A stretch of DNA of 12,132 nucleotides. It comes from Deltaproteobacteria bacterium (lineage in GTDB: Bacteria; Bdellovibrionota; UBA1018; UBA923). Below are positions 1 through 7,167 of this stretch, in pieces. Position 1 is the stretch's first letter; each line of letters opens with the position of its first letter. A model generated the notes under the pieces. That model did no database searches. It was given only the letters and a program-made list of their open reading frames with translations, and had not been told where the DNA came from. The stretch spans positions 1 through 12,132 of the forward strand of contig JACQAX010000312.1 in assembly GCA_016194795.1 (NCBI GenBank), read 5' to 3'. The position numbers and the translations under genes were made by a program.

Positions 1-1253
1 GGAAAATTCACCACGCGCCCGCACGTCGTGCGCCCGTAGAACATGTTCTCCGACGGCGAGGTCTTCATGATCTTGGAGCGCCCTTCAACGAGCACTTCCA
101 TTTTCTTCCCGACCTTGCGCGCGTTGTTCTCGGCGGCGATCTCGACGCCGCGCTTCTGGAACCGCTGCAGGCGTTCGCTCTTCACCTCGAGCGGCACGTC
201 GTCGGCAAGCTTGAAGGCCTTGGTGCCCGGGCGCGGGCTGTAGGCAAACGAGTAGACCGAATCAAAGCGCAGGTCCTCGAGCAGCTTCATCGTCTCGTCG
301 AAGTCCGTGTCGGTCTCGCCCGGGAACCCCACGATGATGTCGGTCGAAAGCCCCCCGTCGGGGCAACGTGCACGCCATTTGCGGATCTGCTCGTAGTACG
401 TCTCGATCCTGTAATGCCGGTACATGCCCTGCAAAACTTTATTGGAGCCGCTCTGCACGGGAAGATGCAGCTGGTTGCATAGCGCGCGAACTGAACCGTA
501 ACATTCGATCAGCTCGTCGGAGAAATCGACCGGGTGCGAGCTCGTGTAGCGCAGGCGCTTCAAGGACGGCACGGCCTCATCCAAAGCGCGCAGCAGCTCC
601 GGGAAGGTCTCTTTATTGCCCTTACCGAACGAGTTCACGTTCTGGCCAAGCAGCGTCACTTCGCGCACGCCAAGAAGCGCAAGTCGCGTGACGTCCGAGA
701 CGATCTCGGCAACGGGCCTGCTCTTCTCGCGCCCGCGCGTGAAGGGCACGATGCAGTACGAGCAGAACTTGTCGCAGCCCTTCATGATGTTGATGAACGC
801 GCTGGCCGACTTGTGGAAAATTTTCGTGTCGGTCGTGTAGTCGCGCCCCTTGTCGAAGTCGTTGTAGACGACGTGGCGCGCGCCGCCGCTCACCTCTCCC
901 AGGATTTCCGGAAGATGGTCGATCGTGTCGGTGCCGAAGACGAAATCGAGATGGGGGTTGCGCGAGAAGAGCTTGGCGCCCTCGAGCTGGCCGACGCAGC
1001 CGCCGATGCCGATGAGAGTCGATTTCTTTTTGTCTTTTTTGAGAAGCCCCAGGCTCGAAAGCGCTTTCTGGACCGCCTTGTCGCGCACCTCGCAGCCATT
1101 CAGGATGACGATGTCGGCGTCGGCCGCCGACGCGCTCGGGCGCGCGCCCATATCGCTCAGGAGCACGCTCATGCGCTCGGTGTCATTGACGTTCATCTGA
1201 CAGCCGAACGTTTTGATAAAAAAGGATTTAGGAGGGAGAGCCGCTGGCTCCAT
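1..1253 (-). CDS. miaB: tRNA-2-methylthio-N6-dimethylallyladenosine synthase MiaB (3' end outside window)
   Basis: Radical-SAM methylthiotransferase that adds a methylthio group to i6A37 of tRNAs reading UNN codons; cytoplasmic and binds two 4Fe-4S clusters. Reading from ATG at 1253, the N-terminal UPF0004 domain opens with KTFGCQMN and supplies C18, C54 (in NGCEVRD) and C86 (GGC). The radical-SAM triad is C160-x3-C164-x2-C167 in MKGCDKFCSYCIVPFTRG. Further MiaB signatures are LHLPVQSGS and LSTDIIVGFPGE, and the start of a C-terminal TRAM domain (VLVEGRSK, then GRTTCGRVVNF) reaches the window edge. About 417 residues are present, so only some tens are missing. FGCQMN and the TRAM ending favour MiaB over RimO or MtaB. 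The usual NTC around the second cluster Cys is NGC here. An in-frame ATG at 1274 (adding MPQELQG) is an alternative start; AGGA at 1264-1267 serves the 1253 start. The 5' end overlaps the upstream yciB-like gene by 26 nt, so translation is probably coupled. Confidence 0.95.
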   Translation of the reverse strand, partial: MEPAALPPKSFFIKTFGCQMNVNDTERMSVLLSDMGARPSASAADADIVILNGCEVRDKAVQKALSSLGLLKKDKKKSTLIGIGGCVGQLEGAKLFSRNPHLDFVFGTDTIDHLPEILGEVSGGARHVVYNDFDKGRDYTTDTKIFHKSASAFINIMKGCDKFCSYCIVPFTRGREKSRPVAEIVSDVTRLALLGVREVTLLGQNVNSFGKGNKETFPELLRALDEAVPSLKRLRYTSSHPVDFSDELIECYGSVRALCNQLHLPVQSGSNKVLQGMYRHYRIETYYEQIRKWRARCPDGGLSTDIIVGFPGETDTDFDETMKLLEDLRFDSVYSFAYSPRPGTKAFKLADDVPLEVKSERLQRFQKRGVEIAAENNARKVGKKMEVLVEGRSKIMKTSPSENMFYGRTTCGRVVNF

Positions 1254-1827
1254 CCCCTGCAATTCCTGAGGCATGCGGTCTTCTATACATGGGGAGCATG
1301 ACGAGGACAAGCAGGACGTAGAACAGCACGCCCTTCAAAAGAATCCACACGCGCGAGCTCGAATAGACGGCCGCCCAAGCCACCGCAACGCCATGAAAAA
1401 ACAGAAAAAGGATGAGCCGGGTGTCCGAGCCGCGCAGGCGCTTCACGAACCACTCCTGCTTGAGCACCGCCTCGCGTTTTTCGGCATCGAGCATCGGCGC
1501 GCTCCGGAAGGTGCGGATCATGAACGGCTCACCGCCTCGAAAGCGCATCCCGAGCATCATGATACCCATGGCCGCCTCCATCACCGCCGGCTGCAGCTTG
1601 AACGCCACGCCCGAGTCCATCCAAAACGAGATTCCGCCCAGGCCGAGCACGAGCGCGTTGCTGGAGAGCGTGAGAAACGACACCTTGCCCGTCTTCCACT
1701 TCTCCCACCCCACCTCGCCAACGGCGGCGACGCAGCCGACGACGAGCGCGGCCTTGAGCCCCCAAAGCTCTTCGATCGCCCAGAAGAGCACGAGCGGAAG
1801 CAGGGCCCCGAAGAGCTGCATCTTCAT
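1228..1827 (-). CDS. YciB/IspZ-like inner-membrane septation protein
   Basis: A 199-aa polytopic membrane protein resembling the intracellular septation protein A (YciB/IspZ) family, inner-membrane proteins linked to cell-envelope synthesis and division. About six hydrophobic segments are visible, near residues 5-21, 24-41, 50-70, 78-95, 133-155 and 160-178. The family-like portion is residues 20-95: a helix, a short basic stretch (WEKWKTGK), a Gly-rich helix ending FWMDSG, and then a (K)LQPAVMEA segment matching the 'KP' start of the next helix. Start ATG 1827 lies four nt after the kinase stop (1832-1834), with AAGGAA in the last kinase codons as ribosome binding site; ATG 1821 is possible. 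The C-terminal tail after PMYRR is shared DNA with the start of miaB and probably carries no fold. Family assignment rests on topology and a few motifs, so another small DUF membrane family is possible. Confidence 0.65.
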   Translation of the reverse strand: MKMQLFGALLPLVLFWAIEELWGLKAALVVGCVAAVGEVGWEKWKTGKVSFLTLSSNALVLGLGGISFWMDSGVAFKLQPAVMEAAMGIMMLGMRFRGGEPFMIRTFRSAPMLDAEKREAVLKQEWFVKRLRGSDTRLILFLFFHGVAVAWAAVYSSSRVWILLKGVLFYVLLVLVMLPMYRRPHASGIAGDGASGSPS

Positions 1828-1831
1828 CGGC

Positions 1832-2818
1832 TCAAAGTTCCTTCAGCGGCACGAGAGTCGACCGCGCGTGCTTGAGCAGGCCTTCGGGCTCGGTGCCGTC
1901 GTCGGGAAAGCTCGCCACTCCCACGCGCGCGCCGGCAAGCGCCTTGGTCGAGTCTTTTCCGAGGCTGTCGAGCAGCCGACGCACGAGCTTCGGAGCGTCG
2001 GCCTTCTTGCAGTCGTCCATGACGACGGCGACCTGGCTCGTCTTCGGCAGGTCGTACACGGAGTCGCTCGCGCGGAAGAGCGCGTTTTTCACGGCCTCAT
2101 GCACTGTCTTCAGGCTGGGGGCGCGGGTCTCGAGAATCATGAGGGAAATGGCGCCGACCTCGGTGCGCAGGGCGAACATGCGCGACTCGAGCACCTTGCC
2201 CAGCGCCGCCTCGGAGCGGAGCACGGGCAGCGTGAGCCGGATCGTGAACGCCCCGTCCTCGAGCCGGGCCTCGAGCGCGCCGCCGTGCTGGCGCACCACC
2301 TCGCGCGCGATGGCCAGGCTTCCGCCAACCCCCTCGTGCGTGCGGTCGAGAATGCCTTCCTGCTGGCCGAAGATCCCGAAGATCGCCTTCATCGAGGTCG
2401 CGCCGACCGACTCGTCCACCGGGTTGGAGAGCTCGAGCGAGACGGTTTCGTCCTTGGAGACGATCTTGAGCGCGAGCTTCGAGCCCGCCGGCGAAAAGCG
2501 CTGGGCGTTCTCGAAGAGCGAGCGCACCACCTTCTCGAGCCTGGGCGCGTCGCCGAGAATCACGGGGAGCTCGGCGATCTTGCCCGACACCGTGACCTTG
2601 TCCTTGCGCTTGGCGGCTTCGGTTTTGAAGCGATCAAAACTCACCTGGACGAGCTGCGAGAGCGCCACCTCGTGGAAGCGGCAGACGAGCCTCCCCGAAA
2701 CGAGCTTCGAAAGGTCGAGCAGCTGGTTGAGCGTCGAGTTGAGACGCTCGGCATTGCGATACGCCATCTCGACGAACGGCGCCTGCTCCTTCGGCGGCAG
2801 CCCCTCGTCGCGGATCAC
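1832..2818 (-). CDS. Sensor histidine kinase fragment with a degenerate GGDEF-like C-terminal domain; 5' part missing
   Basis: Cytoplasmic half of a two-component sensor kinase. The visible 328 residues (first codon GTG 2818, probably not a real start) begin in the second HisKA helix (NAERLNSTLNQLLDLSKLVSG). The first helix with the phosphoacceptor His is absent. HATPase_c follows: N-box FENAQRFSP (N104), a G1 region reading LSNPVDES where D-x-G-x-G is expected, and a G2 region GVGGSLAI (163-170) with Ser for the last Gly. ATP binding may therefore be weakened. Residues 205-328 look like a nucleotide-cyclase-fold domain: the GGDEF position reads KTSQV before AVVMDD, and the ending VGVASFPDDGTEPEGLLKHA matches the end of GGDEF domains. 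It is therefore unlikely to make c-di-GMP. Upstream DNA continues in a different frame into a GcvH-like domain. Downstream, the yciB-like gene starts four nt after the stop, so they form an operon. Confidence 0.75.
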   Translation of the reverse strand: MIRDEGLPPKEQAPFVEMAYRNAERLNSTLNQLLDLSKLVSGRLVCRFHEVALSQLVQVSFDRFKTEAAKRKDKVTVSGKIAELPVILGDAPRLEKVVRSLFENAQRFSPAGSKLALKIVSKDETVSLELSNPVDESVGATSMKAIFGIFGQQEGILDRTHEGVGGSLAIAREVVRQHGGALEARLEDGAFTIRLTLPVLRSEAALGKVLESRMFALRTEVGAISLMILETRAPSLKTVHEAVKNALFRASDSVYDLPKTSQVAVVMDDCKKADAPKLVRRLLDSLGKDSTKALAGARVGVASFPDDGTEPEGLLKHARSTLVPLKEL

Positions 2819-2819
2819 C

Positions 2820-3047
2820 CGGAGAATAGACCTTGATGGCGCCGTCGGAGCCGCTGACCTCGCAGACGATGTCGTCCTTGTCGAAGTCGTCGCCGTCGGA
2901 AGGCAGGTGGATGGCCTCAGCCTCGCCCAGGTCGTCGAAGGCGGCCGTAGTGATGCCGATCGTCACGATGTTGCTCTTTTTATGGAACCAAAGCTTCCCG
3001 TCGTTATACTCTATGATATTCGCAGCGCGTGATTCTTTTGGTGCCAT
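2820..3047 (-). pseudogene. GcvH/lipoyl-like domain fragment joined out of frame to the histidine kinase
   Basis: From ATG 3047, 76 codons encode a clear GcvH-like half-barrel: VTIGITTAAFDDLGEAEAIH matches the GcvH 'vGIT.yA...LGdi..v' strand pattern, followed by LPSDGDDFDKDDIVCEV and ending in KVYSP, the conserved YSP that follows the lipoyl turn. In true H proteins the lipoylated Lys lies six residues before that Tyr (ESVKA); here that position is Asp68 (SGSDGA). The domain is therefore probably not lipoylated. Immediately after YSP the family resemblance stops and the kinase resumes one frame over. Either a separate gcvH-like gene has been cut, or this was the N-terminal domain of the kinase and an internal piece is missing. 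No Shine-Dalgarno precedes ATG 3047. A TAAGAT -10-like box eight nt upstream would suit a leaderless message. Confidence 0.6.
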
Positions 3048-3062
3048 AGGGGTACATCTTAC

Positions 3063-3969
3063 ATGCCGAAAACCGAGAAGCAAAAAAAAGTTTTGATCCT
3101 CCACACCGGCGGCACGATCGGGATGGGAATTCCCACCCCACCCCATGACTCGCCGCTCGCTCCAGACCATCGTTTCGTGAAGACGCTGAAGAAAAAAGTT
3201 CCCGAGCTCTGGCGCCTCGGCGACATCGAGATCCGCGCGCTGGCCAACAAAGACTCTTCCGAGATTCTTCCCGAGGACTGGCTCCATCTCGCCGGCGTGA
3301 TCGGCAACGCCGTCGACGATTATGATGCCTTCGTGATCACCCACGGCACCGACACCATGGTGTACACCGGCACGGCGCTTTCGTACCTCATGCCCTACCC
3401 TTGTAAGCCGGTCGTGCTGACCGGCTCGCAAAGGCCGCTGCAAGAGATCCGCACCGACGCGCGCCGCAATCTCATCAACTCGGTGGCCATCGCCGCCTCG
3501 CAACGGATATGCGAAGTTTCTATTTTTTTCGACACCGTCCTCCTCCGCGCCAACCGAGCCAAGAAAGTGCACATCGAGGAGTACCACGCCTTCGACTCGC
3601 CGAACTTTCCAAGGCTTGCCGAGGAACGTTTGAAGACGCTCTTCCCCCCGCTCTCGCGCGAGAAGCTCGTGCGTCGGCTGCGGCAACCTCCCCCGCGGCG
3701 AGACCCATGCCTTTCTGAAGGCGGCGCGCCGAAAGAAGGTTCCGGTCATCCTCACCAGCCAGGTGCAGGCGGGAAAGCTCTCGCCCGAGATTTACGAGCG
3801 TGGCCGGCAGGCGCTTGCACTGGGGGCGATCTCGTCTTTGGACATGACGTTCGAGGCGGCGCTGGTCAAGGCGATGCTGCTCGCGGGCAATGACTGTCCC
3901 TACGAGTACTGGGGACAGGCCATGGGAGCGAACTGGGCCGGAGAGCTCACGCCGCCGCCTCGCCTCTGA
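3063..3969 (+). pseudogene. ansA: Type I L-asparaginase, disrupted by a frame change and probable internal deletions
   Basis: L-asparaginase hydrolyses asparagine to aspartate and ammonia; the type I form is cytoplasmic. The N-terminal part (ATG 3063, SD AGGGG at 3048-3052) carries the first catalytic Thr motif HTGGTIGM, the second site HGTDTM, and GSQRPL, then VLLRANRAKKV and AFDSPNFPRLAE. From about 3676 the protein continues in another frame with CGNLPRGETHAFLKAA, VPVILTSQVQAG, an AISSLDMTFEAALVKAML segment and ANWAGELT, ending at TGA 3967-3969. In family members roughly 35 residues separate the SPN-P-LAE motif from the following (I/L)(Y/F)P-G-S segment; here LAEE runs directly into RLKTLFPPLS. 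About ten further residues are missing before CGNLP, where the frame also changes. The joined product would be about 300 aa versus about 335 in the family. Catalytic residues in both halves look intact, so sequencing or assembly error is as likely as real decay. Confidence 0.85.
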
Positions 3970-3976
3970 GCCAGCG

Positions 3977-4014
3977 AAAATATCGGCGCCAATTTGGCGC
4001 CACGACGATATTTT
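3977..4014 (+). terminator. Nested-hairpin rho-independent terminator, probably bidirectional
   Basis: Starting eight nt after the asparaginase stop there is a perfect 8-bp hairpin (GGCGCCAA, one-base spacer, TTGGCGCC; 3985-4001). It is nested in a second 8-bp arm pair AAAATATC (3977-3984) and GATATTTT (4007-4014), separated on the right by ACGAC. The AAAA on one flank and TTTT on the other allow termination from both directions: the asparaginase on the plus strand and any read-through of the long minus-strand gene. Confidence 0.8.
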
Positions 4015-4222
4015 GGCACCGAATTTTGTCGCTCGCGCCCGCGCGCGCGCCGCTGATTTCTCGAATTCGAAAAAAATATTTCTAATTTACCTGCCCCAAA
4101 ACACCGAACAGTCGTGGCATTCGAGAGCAGATCCGGAAAAACGCCGGCTTCTCGCGGGTTTTCTTCGAACGCTGGCGTGGCAATTGCAAAGTTTCTGTGG
4201 CCGAGGGGGCAGAAGTCCGAAA
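4015..4222. other. Non-coding interval with no recognisable gene
   Basis: About 200 bases without a supported gene. It holds an alternating CG tract at 4040-4050 followed by an A/T-rich stretch near 4057-4090 with a small palindrome around CGAATTCG. Promoter function for the small plus-strand frame downstream is possible, but no convincing -35/-10 pair was found. The long frame open through this interval has no protein-like composition before 4223. Confidence 0.5.
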
Positions 4223-4393
4223 ATGAGAGCCAAAAGAGAGCTGAGCCAGATCATCTTCCTGTTTTTCGTGTTCCTCACCCTGGTGATCGCGTCGCGATTC
4301 CTGCCGGAAGGAAACGCCGCGCAAAGCTTCGCGCCCGCCTCTTCGTCCGTCTCCCAGGAGCTCCAAGAGCTACTTGGGTACGAACCCGGCTAA
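4223..4393 (+). CDS. Possible 56-aa single-pass membrane or exported small protein
   Basis: ATG 4223 to TAA 4393 encodes a basic N-terminus (MRAKRE), one strongly hydrophobic helix (residues 10-27, IIFLFFVFLTLVIASRF) and a short polar tail ending LLGYEPG. The charge pattern fits a membrane anchor with the tail outside, or a signal peptide with a possible cut after NAA-Q. The only purine-rich candidate ribosome site is GAGGGGG at 4203-4209, 13 nt from the ATG and thus far. Its 3' end overlaps the convergent giant gene by 24 nt. No family recognised. It may be a chance frame in GC-rich DNA, but the sharply different amino-acid composition at this ATG argues for a real gene. Confidence 0.4.
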   Translation: MRAKRELSQIIFLFFVFLTLVIASRFLPEGNAAQSFAPASSSVSQELQELLGYEPG

Positions 4394-7167
4394 GCTGCAG
4401 CCCATCTTCTGCTCCTTGGCGTTGCAAAAGCACGTATAGACGCACTTGCCGGCGTCGACCTTCGACTCGGTCTTGTCCGTGACGAGACCGTCCTTCTTGC
4501 AAGCCTTCGCCGGCTGGATCTTGGCGCGGCCGCAGCCGTGCTCGTCGACCTTGTCGTCCATCTCGGCAAAGTAATCGCGCCGTGCGACGACGTCGGCGTA
4601 CGCCGTCGGCAGCCCGGGGCCGGCGCCTTGGCGACGACGGTGGGTTTGGCGACGACCGGCGGCTCGACGTCCTGGTCGTTCTTCTTCACGAGCAGGAGCG
4701 CCTTGCCGTAATTGTTCGTCTTTTCGTCCGGCCCGAGGGTCTTCTCGCAGAGCCCCTTGGTCTGGCCGGTGTTGGTGTATGCCGCGAGCTTCTTGCACGA
4801 GCACGTCATCCCGCAACGGAACTGGTAGACGTCGTCTTTGTTGGCGGCGTCGCTGACCGAGACGGCGTTTTCGGAGTACACGTTGCGGGTCGTGTCGGTC
4901 TTGAAGTCGTCCTTCGAGCACGTCGCGCCGGCCGCCTTCGCGTCGGCATCGCTGGGAGCGACGTCGGGCGAGGCCTCGCAGGTTCGCAAAGCCGAGAAGA
5001 GCAGCTGGGGCGGAAGCTTGTTCACGTCGAGCTTGAGCTTCTCAGGGATCTTCGGCACGACGTCGGCGACCGTGTCGACCGCCTTCACCTCGTCGGAGCC
5101 CGCCTTGGTGTCGCTGGCCTTCGTGGGGGCCTGGGCCCCGACCAGGATCCGGCCGCCTTTCCCGTCGCTCGTCACCTTGCCGGGGGCGACCACGGTGGGT
5201 CCGCCGTTGATGGTGCACTTGTCGCCATCGCAGCTACAGGGGTAGACGCACGTGATGGTCAGCTTGCGGTCGAGGTACGGCACGAGCACGTCCTGGCCGA
5301 CGGCGAAGTCGCCCAGACACTGCGCCTTGGAGCGGTCGAACGTCGAGATCGTGTCGACGCACTGCTTGGAGGCCACCACGTCGAGCGATTTCACCAGCGT
5401 GTCGTCGGGGTTGGCCACGACCGGCACCGTGCCGGCCGGACGGTCGTCGGCGACCATCCCGCGCAGGTCTTCGCCACCGGCGGGCTTCACGAGCCGGGCC
5501 TCGGCGTCGTCGCACATCTTCGTGTAACAGCTGCACTTGTAGTCGCAGCGGTACGGAACCGGGCCGCCGCTCAGGTCGCCCGGATCCTTGCTGAAATGGT
5601 CGCGCTCGTCATGCACGGGCATCGACTTGCCAGCCGCGCAGTACTGCTCGACGGATTTCTCGACGGCCTCGCGGCGCTGCTTGGCCAGCTGCGGGCCGAT
5701 CTTCACCTCGTTGGGCAGGATCTCGGCTCGGCAGGCCTGGTCGAGCGCCGGCTTGAAGCGGGCAAAATCCGCCCGACGCGCGTCCTCGCGGCCAACCGAC
5801 GACCCGAGATCGACGAGCGAGCCCGAGGGCGGCGTCTGACCGACGTACTTGAGCTTGGCGCGCCGGTCGAGCGCAAGCCCCGGGCTGCAGTCGTAGACGC
5901 AGCGGAAGTTGAAGGCGATCCGATCGGTATCCCCGGTTTCGAACGCCTGAGGGAGGATCGGCTCGAGCGGAAAATCGAGGAACTTGTCGTTGGCCGGGTC
6001 ATTGTCGCAGAAAGCGTCAAACAACGTCTTCTCGATCTTGCCCTGGCGCTTGGCCTCGGCTTTCCAGAGCTCGACGCACCGGTCGGCGGCCTTCTTCTCG
6101 GCATCGCTCTCGGACTTGTTGCGCGAGATCAGGCGTCCGCTCGGGTCGGGGGTCTTGAAGTTGGGATAGTCGGAGTAGAGCAGCTGGCTTGCCCCGTTGG
6201 CGGGGCCCGTATTGTCGCTGTCCGTGCCGCTGCCGAGCTCGAACGAGGAGCCGGACTGCGGCTTTTTGCCGGCGACACCGCCGCTCGCGCCATCCTTGCC
6301 ACCCGTCGACCCGCCCACGGCCGGCGGAGCCACGCCGCTGTCTCCTGAATCCGCCGGAACCTGCGACCCGACGAGCACGTTTCCGTTGGAGACGGCCACG
6401 GCCGTGCCCGGAAGCACGGGTTTGCCGGTTCCGCTCGCGAGCGGCGGCACGGTCGTCGCCTTGCCCGAGAGATAGACCAGCGCCGAGTCTTTGGGCAGCC
6501 CCGCGTCGGAGCGCGCCTGGGTCACGACGTCGGGCTTGGCCGACTCGATCTTGGCGAGCTCGGCGTCGGTGGCCACCGGCGGGTCCTGCTCGCCACCGGC
6601 GATCGGCGGCTGAACGCGCACGCGACACGTCTTGGCCCCGCAGTCGCACCGGAAATCGCAGCCGAACTTGAGCAGCGCTCCCGACGTTTCCCCGAGCAGG
6701 GTCACCGGCTTGGGTGGCGGAACGGCGGTCAGCCCTTCCTCGTCTTTCGGTCCGTTGGCGGCGCAGGCCGCCTTGAACTCGGCGCTCCCCTCGGGCGGGT
6801 TGGTGCGAAAGCACGCCTTCGAGGCGACGCTAAAGCGACCGTTGCCCTCGTCGCGCCGCAGATAATGGAAAACGTCGGCGGCGATCGTCGCCTTGTTCTT
6901 CTTGGGCTCGGGACCGGGCGACGGCACGATGCCCAGGTAGACCGGCTCCGGGAAGTAGCACATCGCCGGCCCGCACTGGCAGCGCACCTGGCAGCCCACC
7001 TTCACCTTGTACTTCACGCCGAGCTCGGGAGACTCCTCGACCTCGTCGGGCTTGTCGAAAAGGTTCATGTCGACGCGCGCCGTCCCCTTGTTGCAGGCCT
7101 TCTCGTTGGTCAGGAGATCCTGCTCGGTCTGCACGGGGAAGTTGCCGTTGACGACGATGTCCACGCA
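4370..7167 (-). repeat. Seven diverged tandem cysteine modules (protein-level repeat)
   Basis: Module cores in residues of the long frame: C757/761/763/768, C868/872/874/879, C1121/1125 (third and fourth Cys lost), C1239/1243/1245/1250, C1338/1342/1344/1349, C1483/1487/1489/1505, and a seventh in the shifted frame at 4444, 4432, 4426 and 4399 of the window. Every core is preceded by two leader Cys: 699/723, 817/833, 1062/1085, 1177/1208, 1301/1315, 1428/1448, and GC/AC in the seventh. Consensus: (K/Q/R)xC, 14-31 residues, C, a variable loop, then (F/Y/I/K)xC-x3-C-x-C-x4-C. Six Cys per module suggest three disulfides each in the periplasm or outside the cell. DNA identity between modules is low, so the duplication is old. 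A Gly/Ser-rich linker (about 1000-1040) separates modules two and three. Confidence 0.8.

Noticed and set aside
1412..3032. Two long plus-strand frames across the kinase
   Set aside because: Composition is shadow-like, and the minus strand shows HATPase N and G2 boxes.
4040..4050. Alternating CG tract as a Z-DNA or regulatory element
   Set aside because: Short and expected by chance in DNA this GC-rich.
3890..4222. N-terminal extension of the small membrane protein frame
   Set aside because: Overlaps the asparaginase 3' end and terminator and has no protein-like composition before ATG 4223.
4582..6348. 588-codon plus-strand frame
   Set aside because: Same kind of antisense shadow over the Cys modules.
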